The position numbers were made by a program, and so were the translations under genes. A stretch of 64,000 bases of DNA from GCA-016699445 sp964555055. Lineage in GTDB: Bacteria > UBA10199 > JACPAL01 > GCA-016699445. Numbering within the stretch: position 1 is the first letter of the stretch; each line of letters starts with the position of its first letter. The notes beneath the pieces were generated by a model. It was not told the DNA's origin and did no database searches. It saw nothing but the letters and a program-made list of their open reading frames with translations. Below are positions 51,231-60,225 of this stretch, piece after piece. Location of the stretch: contig CAZKQW010000007.1 in the NCBI GenBank assembly GCA_964555055.1, forward strand, positions 1 to 64,000. The letters run 5' to 3'.

Positions 51231-51551
51231 TTAGGGCTTGAGGCCGGGGTTCGGGTGCGTCTTCTTGGGCGGATCTTGGGGGCTGCGGGGCGTGACGGCG
51301 GGATTGTTCTTGTAGGTCGGGGCCAATTGGGCGTTCACTTTCGCCCATTCCGGCGAATCATCCACGGAAGCGACGATGGCTTCGATGGGACATTCCGGGA
51401 GGCAAGCGCCGCAATCGATGCAGATGTCGGGATCGATGACCATGAAGACTTCGCCTTTATAGTCGCCAGGATAGATGCAATTGACGGGACAGACGTCGAC
51501 GCAATCGGCGTAGCGTTCACCGAGACATTCCTGATTAATCACATAGGGCAT
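51231..51551 (-). CDS. 7Fe-type ferredoxin
   Basis: A 106-residue ferredoxin. Its first cluster region is CLGERYADCVDVCPVNCIYPG and its second CIDCGACLPECPIEAI, giving 3Fe-4S plus 4Fe-4S as in the Azotobacter FdI class. I chose the ATG at 51551 (MPYVINQECLG) because a GAGGAGG site precedes it; the frame is open further upstream. A Pro/Lys-rich C-terminal tail follows. Its redox partner is unknown. Confidence 0.88.
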   Translation of the reverse strand: MPYVINQECLGERYADCVDVCPVNCIYPGDYKGEVFMVIDPDICIDCGACLPECPIEAIVASVDDSPEWAKVNAQLAPTYKNNPAVTPRSPQDPPKKTHPNPGLKP

Positions 51552-51620
51552 AGCAACCTCCTCCTGTAGAATGGTGAAAAGTCGGGTTAAATTAAGGGAT
51601 ACGTCGGAAAGCGTCAAGAA

Positions 51621-51929
51621 TTAGGTCGAAGACGCCGTCGATTTCGATTCTTTTTTGGTTTCCTTCGCGGGTTTTTCCGCTTTGCCCGAGTCGGCTTTCG
51701 AAGCCGACCCCGAATCCGCCGCCGTCGATTTCGGCTCTTTCGCCGCCGCCGACGAATAGCCGTCCTTGTACCAACCGCCTCCCTTGAGCTGGAACCCCGA
51801 GAGCGACAAGGCTTTCTTTAATTTATTCGCGCCGCAAACGGGACATTTCCGCAGAGGTTTGTCGCTGATTTTCTGCATGGCTTCGTGCTTTTTTCCACAG
51901 CCGCCGCAGACATATTCGTAAATGGGCAT
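51621..51929 (-). CDS. FmdB-family zinc-ribbon protein
   Basis: A 102-residue protein with MPIYEYVCGGCGKKHEAM and CPVCGANKLKKAL, the zinc ribbon of the FmdB regulatory-protein family, followed by an Ala/Ser/Lys-rich disordered tail. FmdB was first described as regulating formamidase; most members are of unknown function. It lies upstream of the ferredoxin in the same direction. Confidence 0.9.
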   Translation of the reverse strand: MPIYEYVCGGCGKKHEAMQKISDKPLRKCPVCGANKLKKALSLSGFQLKGGGWYKDGYSSAAAKEPKSTAADSGSASKADSGKAEKPAKETKKESKSTASST

Positions 51930-52017
51930 AAGGGCTCCTCACAATGGACTATTTTCGCGGTTTTTTAAATAATCATTGATCGTTTCCTGTCAAGTTCACT
52001 AGACGACACGCCTTTCC

Positions 52018-53169
52018 ATGATCCCGAAGCACATTCGAAAAATCAAATCGTTCTTGGCGATGGAGATCCTCGAGGCCCTTCAAAAGAAAAAGGCCCAGGG
52101 CGAATCCGTCATTTCCTTTTCGTTGGGCGAACCCGACGTCTCCCCGCCGGAAGGCGTCCGCCAAGCCTGCATCGCCGCTTTGGAAGAGGATTTTACCAAG
52201 TACACGCACAGCCAGGGCCTCCCGGAACTCCGCGAGGAAATCGCCAAGAACTATTGGAGGAAGTACAAGGTCAAAGTCGAGCCGGACCAAATCATCGTGA
52301 CAGGCGGGAGCTCGCCGGCCTTTCTCCTCGCTTTTTCCGTTTTGATCGCGCCCGGAGACGAGATCCTCCTCTCCAACCCTCATTACCCCTGCTACCCCGC
52401 CTTCGTCGAATACCTGAAGGGCAAGCCGGGTTATGTGAAGACGCGGGAGGAGGATGGGTTTCAGTATTGCCCCGATATGATCCGCAAAAAAATGAGCTCG
52501 CGCACGAAGGGCATCCTCGTGTGTTCGCCCTCCAACCCCACGGGGACGACGATCTCGGAAGAGACGCTAAAAAAAATCGCGGATCTCACTTCCAGCAAGC
52601 GTTGGGTGATCTCGGACGAGATCTACCACGGGTTGACCTACAAGGGGCGCGAGCGTTCGATCTTGGAGTTCACGCACCGCGCCTTCGTGATCAACGGTTT
52701 CTCCAAGGCGTACGCGATGACGGGCTACCGTTTGGGTTATTTGATCGCGCCCAAGGCTTTCGTCCGCACGCTCCAGATCCTGCATCAGAATTTCTTCATC
52801 TCGGCCAACTCCTTCGTGCAAAAGGCCGGGATCGCCGCCCTCCGCAGCGGGGACGACTACCTCGAAAGAGTCAGGAGGAGTTTCGACGAACGCCGCCAGG
52901 TAATGCTCCAAGGCGTGAAGGATTTGGGTTTCGGCGTTCCCGTCGAGCCGACCGGGGCTTTTTATATTTTCGCGAACGCCAAGAAGTTCACCAAAAACTC
53001 CCACCGCTTCGCTTTGGATTTGTTGGAAAAGACCGGAGTCGGCGTCACTCCCGGAATCGATTTCGGTTCGGGCGGCGAGGGCTACATCCGTTTCTCGTAC
53101 GCGACGTCGATGGAGAACATCCAAGAAGGATTGAAGAGGATTCAAAAATATTTGGAACATAAGAAATAA
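52018..53169 (+). CDS. class I/II PLP-dependent aminotransferase
   Basis: A 383-residue aminotransferase of fold type I, AspC/PatA-like. SLGEPDVSPP (~38), SNPTGTTIS (~165), SDEIYHGLTY (~198), and the PLP lysine in NGFSKAYAMTGYRLGY (~230) are all present. The likely amino donor is an aspartate or aromatic amino acid, but specificity cannot be read. It is 10 bases upstream of glyA, so co-transcription is likely. Confidence 0.92.
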   Translation: MIPKHIRKIKSFLAMEILEALQKKKAQGESVISFSLGEPDVSPPEGVRQACIAALEEDFTKYTHSQGLPELREEIAKNYWRKYKVKVEPDQIIVTGGSSPAFLLAFSVLIAPGDEILLSNPHYPCYPAFVEYLKGKPGYVKTREEDGFQYCPDMIRKKMSSRTKGILVCSPSNPTGTTISEETLKKIADLTSSKRWVISDEIYHGLTYKGRERSILEFTHRAFVINGFSKAYAMTGYRLGYLIAPKAFVRTLQILHQNFFISANSFVQKAGIAALRSGDDYLERVRRSFDERRQVMLQGVKDLGFGVPVEPTGAFYIFANAKKFTKNSHRFALDLLEKTGVGVTPGIDFGSGGEGYIRFSYATSMENIQEGLKRIQKYLEHKK

Positions 53170-53179
53170 GGAGACCGCC

Positions 53180-54463
53180 ATGAGTTTAGAGAACCAAGAC
53201 CCGGAAATCGCGAAGGCCATCCAAGGCGAGCTGGACCGTCAGGAACATAAGTTGGAGATGATCGCGTCCGAAAACTTCGTATCCAAAGCGGTGTTAGAGG
53301 CCGCCGGCAGCGTGATGACGAACAAGTACGCCGAAGGGTATCCGGGCAAACGCTATTACGGCGGGTGCGAATTCGTCGACGTCGCGGAGGAATTGGCCCG
53401 GGACCGGGTCAAGAAGCTCTTCGGGGCGGAATACGCGAATGTCCAACCCCATTGCGGCTCCGGCGCCAACATGGCCGTGTACTTCACCTTCCTGAAGCCG
53501 GGCGACAAGGTGATGGGAATGAACCTCTCCCACGGCGGCCACCTCACGCACGGGGCGAGCGTGAATTTCTCCGGCCAGCTCTATAATTTCGTCGCGTACG
53601 GCGTGGATCCCAAGACGGGTTTCATTGATTATAACCAATGCGCGGACCTGGCGAAGAAGGAAAAGCCGAAGATGATCACCGTGGGCGCGTCGGCTTATTC
53701 GCGCAACATCGATTACAAGAAGTTCCGAGAGATTGCGGATTCCGTCGGGGCTTTCCTCTTTGCCGACATCGCCCACCCGGCCGGTTTGATCGCAAAGAAG
53801 CAGCTCAACGACCCGATTCCGCACTGCCACGTCGTGACGTCCACGACGCACAAGACCCTGCGCGGCCCCCGCGGCGGTTTGATCCTGATGGGGAAGGAAT
53901 TCGACAATCCCTTCGGCCACGTCGCGCCCAAGTCCGGCCGCACGAAGAAGATGAGCGAGCTCCTGGACGCGATGGTCATCCCCGGGATCCAAGGCGGACC
54001 TCTCATGCATATCATCGCGGCGAAAGCCGTGGCCTTCCAAGAAGCGCTGCAACCCGGCTTCGAGGCGTACGCGAAGCAGGTCATCCGCAACGCCAAGACC
54101 TTGGCCGAGACGTTGACCGGCCATGGCTTCCAAATCATCTCCGGAGGCACGGACAACCACCTCATGCTCGTCGATTTGAGGAACAAGGGAGTGACGGGGA
54201 AGGACGCGCAGGAAGCCCTCGAGCACGCGGGCATGACGACCAATAAGAACTCCGTCCCCTTCGATACCGAGAGCCCGCTGGTGACCAGCGGCATCCGTAT
54301 CGGCACCCCCGCCCTCACGACCCGAGGCATGAAGGAGGCCGAGATGAAGACCATCGGCGACTGGATCCATGACGTCGTTTCGGATATTAAGAACGAAAAG
54401 AAGCAAAAAGAGATCGAAAAGAACATCTTCGAACTCTGCCGACGTTTCCCTCTCTATGCTTAA
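53180..54463 (+). CDS. glyA: serine hydroxymethyltransferase
   Basis: A 427-residue PLP enzyme converting serine and THF to glycine and methylene-THF. The PLP lysine lies in VTSTTHKTLRGPRGG (~235). ASENFVSKAVLEA and NKYAEGYPGKRYYGG near the N-terminus are characteristic. Its methylene-THF product links it to the folate/ThyX-like group at 41-44.6 kb. It follows the aminotransferase with a ribosome binding site AAGGAGA. Confidence 0.97.
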   Translation: MSLENQDPEIAKAIQGELDRQEHKLEMIASENFVSKAVLEAAGSVMTNKYAEGYPGKRYYGGCEFVDVAEELARDRVKKLFGAEYANVQPHCGSGANMAVYFTFLKPGDKVMGMNLSHGGHLTHGASVNFSGQLYNFVAYGVDPKTGFIDYNQCADLAKKEKPKMITVGASAYSRNIDYKKFREIADSVGAFLFADIAHPAGLIAKKQLNDPIPHCHVVTSTTHKTLRGPRGGLILMGKEFDNPFGHVAPKSGRTKKMSELLDAMVIPGIQGGPLMHIIAAKAVAFQEALQPGFEAYAKQVIRNAKTLAETLTGHGFQIISGGTDNHLMLVDLRNKGVTGKDAQEALEHAGMTTNKNSVPFDTESPLVTSGIRIGTPALTTRGMKEAEMKTIGDWIHDVVSDIKNEKKQKEIEKNIFELCRRFPLYA

Positions 54464-54469
54464 AGGCCG

Positions 54470-55939
54470 TCAGATCTTCTCGGCGAACCGATGCATCATT
54501 TGATCAAAAACCCCTTGAGAAGCGAAAGGAAGCCATAAAGCGCCAAGCCCGAAAAGATGGGGATTGTATTTAAGGGCAGTGATCGCTCTCAGCTCTAAAA
54601 GAGCAGAGGCGATGGCGGCATCTCCGGCTTTTTGTCCAGCCTTCAAGGCCTGCGGGACATCCAGAGGGTTTCTAAAAATTTCCTCTTGGAAGACGCGCAT
54701 AGCCGCTACCGCGCGCGCGACTTTTAACACGACACCGGTCACTTGATGGGCTTCCGAACCCGTCGGTCCATTGAAGGCGAAAATATTGAGCCCAATACCG
54801 AGGGAATCTAAGCCTTCCTGAATCGCCTGGAGTCCCCTGTCGTGTTCCGGAACAGATGCGGTAAATACGGTGTGCGAAAAGGGACTTAGCGAATAATGGC
54901 CGGCGTTTGCCACGAGATTCAAATACCTTAAAGCTTCCTCCTGTAATACTCGAGCCCCATACTCCTCTACTTGCCGCCTAGGAAACCGTAACGCCGTGAC
55001 ACCGTAAAGCTCCGCAGTCTGTCCTTTTGCGCCGACTATATCCGGGTCCCGGAAAGGAGCCACTAGGGACTCCACAAGATGATGTCGGCCTGCGAGGCCA
55101 TTTCCTCGGAAGCGTACGACTCTAGCGGTGCGAATTGGGCTTAGTCCCACGGGAACGCTAAAAACCCCTTGGGCCGCGACGATATAATGGGATGGGCTCC
55201 CTAAGAGGAGCTTTCGGAGCGCGTCCTGTTGGGCTCGAGGAGTCAGAGCTACGGGATTTGGAATCGTGTTCAGGATGAAGCGACAGGAAGAGCCTGGAGA
55301 CAAGACGCGAAGACTGCCGTCTGGAAAGGTCACTTGTAACTGCGAGCCATCGGGTGTTGCCGCGTCCGCCTGAATGCGTAGGACATTGGCCGGACTTCCG
55401 ACCTCATCCGATAGGATACGATTGAGCCTTCCATGTCGCGTAGAGACTCCAATATAAGTCGTGACTTCACCTGATACGATTTCTCGCTCAAGCCGAGCTA
55501 ATGTTCCGTGGCGGTTGATGGATGTTTTCCCCATGGAAAGGGAAGTGAACGCGGCGGTATCCCCTCCAAGCTTTTCGAAGAGGTTCTGAGAAGTAAGAGG
55601 GGCGACCCTGTCTTTACTCAAAGAGTCCGCAATCATGGTCAAAGCTACGCGTCGGATGGTGCAACCTTCTTCTAATTTTTGAGACCCTTCTCGGAAGGGA
55701 TCTTTGCCTTGGATCCACAAGATTAAGGTCCCCGGTTCACCTCCGTAAGTCTTCCTTAACGTATCCACGGCAATGGCACCGGGAGCCCCACCGCCCAGGA
55801 CCACGAATAAAATTTTGGCTTTTGAAATAGAAGGGAGAGTGGCGTCAAATCCCGCCGCATCGCGGATCGGACGATCTAAAGATCCTATAGGGATCGTGGC
55901 ACCCGTTGTGATGGGAGGTGTCGCTTGAATGGGCATCAT
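54470..55939 (-). CDS. hypothetical protein, unrecognised, glycine-rich N-terminus
   Basis: A 489-residue soluble protein. I start it at ATG 55939 (MMPIQATPPIT), which has an AAGGAA site. An alternative ATG at 55999 (MENSSQLP) would overlap nrdR. The N-terminal section has a Rossmann-like glycine stretch (FVVLGGGAPGAIAVDTL), suggesting nucleotide binding. Later sections contain no family motif I know. It is convergent with glyA, six bases apart, and divergent from nrdR, whose promoter must lie within its 5' end. Confidence 0.62.
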   Translation of the reverse strand: MMPIQATPPITTGATIPIGSLDRPIRDAAGFDATLPSISKAKILFVVLGGGAPGAIAVDTLRKTYGGEPGTLILWIQGKDPFREGSQKLEEGCTIRRVALTMIADSLSKDRVAPLTSQNLFEKLGGDTAAFTSLSMGKTSINRHGTLARLEREIVSGEVTTYIGVSTRHGRLNRILSDEVGSPANVLRIQADAATPDGSQLQVTFPDGSLRVLSPGSSCRFILNTIPNPVALTPRAQQDALRKLLLGSPSHYIVAAQGVFSVPVGLSPIRTARVVRFRGNGLAGRHHLVESLVAPFRDPDIVGAKGQTAELYGVTALRFPRRQVEEYGARVLQEEALRYLNLVANAGHYSLSPFSHTVFTASVPEHDRGLQAIQEGLDSLGIGLNIFAFNGPTGSEAHQVTGVVLKVARAVAAMRVFQEEIFRNPLDVPQALKAGQKAGDAAIASALLELRAITALKYNPHLFGLGALWLPFASQGVFDQMMHRFAEKI

Positions 55940-55997
55940 AAAATGTTCCTTGGCGTATGTGTCGCTTTTTGTTTTAGGAAGTTGCGAGGAATTTTCC

Positions 55998-56462
55998 ATG
56001 AAATGTCCTTTTTGCACCCATGAAGAAAGCAGCGTCATCGACTCGCGCGTTTCCAACGAGACGATCCGCCGCCGTCGCGAGTGCGAAAAATGCCGGAAAC
56101 GCTTCACGACCTACGAGAGGGTGGAAGAGTTATTGCCGGTCATCGTGAAGAAAGACGACCGCCGCGAGCCCTTCGATCGTTTGAAAGTCTTATCCGGCGT
56201 CCAAAAAGCCTGCGAAAAAAGACCGATTTCGCGCGAAAAGATCGATGAAGTCGTCGATCAGATCGAACGAGAACTTCAAGAGCTGGGCGTGAAGGAAGTG
56301 AGCTCGAAGGAAATCGGCGAACGGATCATGAAGCAGCTCCACAAGCTCGATCACGTCGCCTACGTGCGCTTTGCTTCCGTCTACCGGGACTTCAAAGACT
56401 TGAACCAGTTTATGGATGAGCTGCAAGGCCTCTTAAAACCAAAAGGAAAATCAAATAGTTAA
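55998..56462 (+). CDS. nrdR: transcriptional repressor NrdR
   Basis: A 154-residue repressor of ribonucleotide reductase genes. A zinc ribbon MKCPFCTHEESSVIDSR and CEKCRKRFTTYERVE precede the ATP-cone (about 46-135), which senses ATP/dATP. The ATG at 55998 has a GAGGAA site and matches the family's MKCPFC start. It is normally found upstream of nrd or housekeeping genes; no nrd genes are in the window. It lies upstream of the PhnD-like gene. Confidence 0.95.
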   Translation: MKCPFCTHEESSVIDSRVSNETIRRRRECEKCRKRFTTYERVEELLPVIVKKDDRREPFDRLKVLSGVQKACEKRPISREKIDEVVDQIERELQELGVKEVSSKEIGERIMKQLHKLDHVAYVRFASVYRDFKDLNQFMDELQGLLKPKGKSNS

Positions 56463-56506
56463 TGGTTGCTTACCGGTCCTGGAATCGTTAAAATTTCCCC
56501 TAAATC

Positions 56507-57439
56507 GTGGGAAATTTTTCTCGAAAAGCGGCTTTTCTCTTTCTTGGGATCGTATGGATCTCCGCTCTTCCCGCGCGCGCGCAGCAAAAAATTTTCTTCG
56601 GCATTCAAGTCAAAGGTCGAGCCTATAAAACGGTGGAAACCATCCGACCTCTCTTAAACGACCTTCAGCAAGATCTTTCGCGCATGATGGGTGAAGAGGT
56701 GGTGATCGAAACGAAGGTGTTTCGCGACGCGGAGTCTCTATCCCACCGCTTATCGGAGGGAAAGATCGATGTGGCCCGCGTCAATCCGGAAGCGGTGATT
56801 GGTACTTATCTGAGAAGCAAGAACGTCGATGTTTTGGCCATCGAGACCAAGACGGTTTCCAAGGATAACCCTTTCGTCATCGTTTCGAGCTTGGCTTCAG
56901 GAGTCACGGATTTGAGTCAAATGGACGGCAAATCGTTTCTTTTCGGCGAAGAGGGAAGCTTGGACGGGGAAAAACTTCCTAAATGGGTTTTATTGCGAAA
57001 CTTAGTTTTGCCGGACCACTTAAAGTCGGTTTCCTATACCGGCCCTGAGGCTCAAAGGATGGCGTCTCTTTTGGAAGGAAAAGCGGATGCATCGCTCTTC
57101 ACCAAAGACTTCTTCGAAAACTCACCCGAAAAAGAAAAAATGAGGGTGCTCATGCAGTATTCGGGAGTGTTAGAGGCTTGGATGGTGAGGTCCGACTTCC
57201 ATCCTAAGCTGAGAAGGGCTTTGGAAGGCGATCTCTTTCAGATGCGACGCACTCCCGGACTCGAGAAGATCGGAAGAAGCGGCTTTGTCCGAGGAGCGTT
57301 GGAGGATTTCGAGGAAGCGGCCCAAGCAAGCATCGTAGAAGAGGCGTTGCTGTCGGAAGGCTTGGGAAAGTTAAGAAAAGGAAACGAATCCGGGAATGAA
57401 CCCAAGGTCGAGCTGCCGGGAGTGAATCATGAAAAATAG
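56507..57439 (+). CDS. PhnD-like periplasmic substrate-binding protein
   Basis: A 310-residue exported protein starting at GTG (MGNFSRKAAFLFLGIVWIS) with a signal peptide cut near AQQ. The mature part has the PhnD/phosphonate-binding fold: IDVARVNPEAVIGTYL and KSFLFGEEGSLDGEKLP. Phosphonate-type binding proteins normally serve an ABC transporter, but no ATPase or permease gene lies nearby. The next gene overlaps by 11 bases, so this binding protein more likely works with it as a sensor. The ligand is unknown. Confidence 0.77.
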   Translation: MGNFSRKAAFLFLGIVWISALPARAQQKIFFGIQVKGRAYKTVETIRPLLNDLQQDLSRMMGEEVVIETKVFRDAESLSHRLSEGKIDVARVNPEAVIGTYLRSKNVDVLAIETKTVSKDNPFVIVSSLASGVTDLSQMDGKSFLFGEEGSLDGEKLPKWVLLRNLVLPDHLKSVSYTGPEAQRMASLLEGKADASLFTKDFFENSPEKEKMRVLMQYSGVLEAWMVRSDFHPKLRRALEGDLFQMRRTPGLEKIGRSGFVRGALEDFEEAAQASIVEEALLSEGLGKLRKGNESGNEPKVELPGVNHEK

Positions 57440-58034
57440 ATGGGTTCCTTACATGATGTCGTTCGTTTTTTTCTTCGCCGGTTCCTATTACGGCTGGAAG
57501 GGTTACCAAAACATCGAAGGAAGCATGTCGTCGCCGGCTTTCGAGCTGTTGGCCAAGTCCAATTTTAATTTCCTAAGCGCCATGACTCTCGACCAGATCG
57601 TCTTGGAGGATAAGAGCGGGTTGGAGGGTTTCATCGATCAGGCTTTGAGCCATGATTGGGGCATTAAGATGATCCGCTTCGAAGACAGGCAAGGAGACGT
57701 TTTGGGAGAATGGGAGGATAAGAATTGGGCGAAGATCGAAAAGCTTTTGAAGACGGAAAAAGGACGACAGGGATACTATTTACTGAAGTCGCCGGTCGTC
57801 ATCCAGGGAGAACCTTTCGGGAGTATTTCCATTGGCTACGATTTCCGGGCCATGCAGTCCTTCGCGGTGGAACGCTCCGAAAGAATCCAACGCCTCGCAG
57901 CCGCCGTCTTATTGATCCTCATGATGGGTATGCCGGCGCCCTTTTTAATCTACGACCATTGGGACTTCATCGCCGCCCAGGGCCGTAAAATCAAAGGCCT
58001 CGTGTCCAAGTCGAAGAAGCCTCAAGAATCCTAA
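57429..58034 (+). CDS. membrane protein with periplasmic sensor-like domain
   Basis: A 201-residue protein with a transmembrane helix at each end (WVPYMMSFVFFFAGSYYGW and LAAAVLLILMMGMPAPF) and a periplasmic domain of about 130 residues between (ADDKS-type acidic helices, then QGEPFGSISIGYDF, PAS/Cache-like). The last 30 residues are basic and cytoplasmic. No kinase or methyl-accepting domain is encoded. It overlaps the PhnD-like gene, suggesting the binding protein docks on its periplasmic domain. Confidence 0.68.
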   Translation: MKNRWVPYMMSFVFFFAGSYYGWKGYQNIEGSMSSPAFELLAKSNFNFLSAMTLDQIVLEDKSGLEGFIDQALSHDWGIKMIRFEDRQGDVLGEWEDKNWAKIEKLLKTEKGRQGYYLLKSPVVIQGEPFGSISIGYDFRAMQSFAVERSERIQRLAAAVLLILMMGMPAPFLIYDHWDFIAAQGRKIKGLVSKSKKPQES

Positions 58035-58035
58035 A

Positions 58036-59025
58036 TTAAAGATACCCGTTCTTCCCGAACCATCTCAGAGCTCGGTCGAAAGTCTCCTCCATCGGCGTAT
58101 GGGTCAGGCCTAGGACGCGCACCGCTTTTTGGGTGTTATAATGCATCCCGTATTTCAAGAAATGGATGCCCACGAGCGGCAAAAGCGGCTTTTCCTGGCG
58201 TAACAGCTTTCCGGACAACTCCGACAAACGGGCCGCGACTTCCGCCAAAGGGAGCGGGATTCGGAACTTCGGCGGATCGACCTTCGCGATCTTGGCGATG
58301 AGCTGCGCCATGGCGACGGCGTCGGTATTGTGGCTACCCAGGATGTAGCGTTCCCCGACCTGTCCATGGTGGAGGGCGGCGACTTGCGCTTTGGCGACGT
58401 CCCGCACGTCGATGACGTTAGCCTTGGCCTGGATCACGGCAGGAAATTGCTTTTTGGCTATGGCGACGATGACCTGGCCGGAGCTGGGTTTAACGTCGTG
58501 ATCGCCGAAAACGCCGGTGGGGTTGACAATGACGATGGGAAGGCCGTCCTGCGCGGCCTTCAATAACTCCTGTTCGACCGCGTACTTGATTTCGTAATAA
58601 GCGCCGCGGAAATGTCGGGGATCATAAGGCGTCTCTTCGTCCGAAGGGACATCCGGATGTTGCGGATCATAACCCATCGTGCTCATGGCGCTCGTGTAGA
58701 CGACCTTTGAGATTTTGCAGTCTGCGACGGCTTGGATGAAATTTCGGATTTGCGCTAGGGCGACGCTTTTTTGACGTTCCTTTTCGGAAGAATAGATGGG
58801 GTAATAACCCGCCGTGTTGAAAACGACGTCGATCCCTTCCAAGGCGTTTTTTAACGAGGCCACATCGTCCAGATCCCCGTGAAAATCCTCGAACGCCAAG
58901 TCCTTTAGGGCCAGCGCGGGGCCGCGGCTCCGACGCACGACACGGACGTCGATTTTAGCGTTGTTGAGGGCGCGCACGACATGGCCGCCGATGAATCCGG
59001 TTGCTCCTAGGACGGCTGCTTGCAT
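58036..59025 (-). CDS. NAD-dependent epimerase/dehydratase (dihydroflavonol reductase-like)
   Basis: A 329-residue extended SDR. AVLGATGFIGGHVVRAL (~4-20) binds NAD(P), and the catalytic YYEIKYAVE (~148) supplies Tyr and Lys. Similar proteins include HpnA and dihydroflavonol 4-reductase relatives. The ATG at 59025 has an AAGGAG site at good spacing; a GTG two codons earlier also fits the frame. It converges with the membrane protein at 57429 and diverges from mutY, whose start is 17 bases away. Confidence 0.88.
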   Translation of the reverse strand: MQAAVLGATGFIGGHVVRALNNAKIDVRVVRRSRGPALALKDLAFEDFHGDLDDVASLKNALEGIDVVFNTAGYYPIYSSEKERQKSVALAQIRNFIQAVADCKISKVVYTSAMSTMGYDPQHPDVPSDEETPYDPRHFRGAYYEIKYAVEQELLKAAQDGLPIVIVNPTGVFGDHDVKPSSGQVIVAIAKKQFPAVIQAKANVIDVRDVAKAQVAALHHGQVGERYILGSHNTDAVAMAQLIAKIAKVDPPKFRIPLPLAEVAARLSELSGKLLRQEKPLLPLVGIHFLKYGMHYNTQKAVRVLGLTHTPMEETFDRALRWFGKNGYL

Positions 59026-59041
59026 AAACACTCCTTAGTCT

Positions 59042-60046
59042 ATGTGGCAGAGCCAATTACTTGACTGGTACCGAAAACACAAACGCGATCTTCCCTGGCG
59101 GCGTGACCCTCATTTCAAAGACCCCTATCGCGTTTGGCTTTCGGAGATCATGCTCCAGCAGACGACCGTCGAGACGGTGATCCCTTATTATGAGAGGTTT
59201 TTGGCGCGGTTTCCGACGATTCGGTCGCTAGCCGAGGCGCCGGAGGAGGAGGTCCTCAAGATGTGGTCGGGCTTGGGCTATTACTCCCGGGCGCGGAACC
59301 TCCAAAAAGCCGCGAAGCAAGTCGAGGCTTTGCCATCCACGGTCGAGGAATTGATGAAACTTCCCGGTGTCGGACGCTACACAGCCGGCGCCGTCGCTTC
59401 GATCGCCTTTAACCGGCCGGCGCCGATTTTGGACGGGAACGTCGTGCGCGTGCTATCGCGTCTTTACCGGATCGGCGAGGACCCGAAAAGCGCGGTGGGC
59501 CAAAAAGTGTTTTGGAAAAAGGCGGAAGAGGCGCTGACGCCCCCTTACGGGAATTTCAACCAAGCGCTGATGGAGCTAGGCGCTACCGTGTGTCGGCCCT
59601 CCAAACCTCTCTGCGCCGGCTGTCCCATTTTTGAAAATTGCTCCGCTTTTCAGGGCGGAGTGGCGGCTGAATACCCGAAACTCCCCCCGAGAGCTGCGAC
59701 AGTGCCGGTGGCCTTCTCGGCCGCCGTCATAAAAAGGGAAAAGGACGGTCAGATCCTACTCGTCCGGCGCGCGGATCGGGGTCTTTTGAAAAAGTTATGG
59801 GAGTTCCCGATGGTGGAGGGCGATGTGGAGCGGTTAAGGCGGAGCTTCGGTCTCACGGAACCCTTGCAGCCATTAAAACTTATTAAACACTCCATACTTA
59901 ACCGCCGACTTACGGTAAGCGTTTACACGTGCGCTCCTAAGAGGTTTGAAGTGGCGCGCGAGCACCGATGGATCGCCCCCTCCCGGCTGAGCGATTTGCC
60001 CACCTCATCGATGAATCAAAAAATCCTCAAAGCCTTCCTTTCCTGA
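59042..60046 (+). CDS. mutY: A/G-specific adenine glycosylase MutY
   Basis: DNA repair enzyme removing adenine mispaired with 8-oxoguanine. Helix-hairpin-helix LPGVGRYTAGAVASIAF with the catalytic Asp in ILDGNVVRV (~140), MLQQTTVETV at residue 38, and the 4Fe-4S loop C-X6-C-X2-C-X5-C (CRPSKPLCAGCPIFENC). The C-terminal Nudix-like domain recognises the oxidised base (EFPMVEGD). At 334 residues it is normal. Confidence 0.96.
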   Translation: MWQSQLLDWYRKHKRDLPWRRDPHFKDPYRVWLSEIMLQQTTVETVIPYYERFLARFPTIRSLAEAPEEEVLKMWSGLGYYSRARNLQKAAKQVEALPSTVEELMKLPGVGRYTAGAVASIAFNRPAPILDGNVVRVLSRLYRIGEDPKSAVGQKVFWKKAEEALTPPYGNFNQALMELGATVCRPSKPLCAGCPIFENCSAFQGGVAAEYPKLPPRAATVPVAFSAAVIKREKDGQILLVRRADRGLLKKLWEFPMVEGDVERLRRSFGLTEPLQPLKLIKHSILNRRLTVSVYTCAPKRFEVAREHRWIAPSRLSDLPTSSMNQKILKAFLS

Positions 60047-60225
60047 CTTTCTCAATAATTTTCGTCTCCCTTTCTTTTTTCCGCAACCTTTCCCCACCCG
60101 CCTCGATTCGAAACATGAAAAACGGGATCCTTAAGTCTCGGGTTTAGAGTCAAGGCGTTCGTATTTGTAATGTAGGGATTTAAGGAAATAATGATGATTC
60201 TAAAGACTCAATTAACGGAGATTTT

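Noticed and set aside
53294..54406. 370-codon open frame opposite glyA
   Set aside because: Antisense shadow of a strongly conserved gene; no ribosome binding site or family motif.
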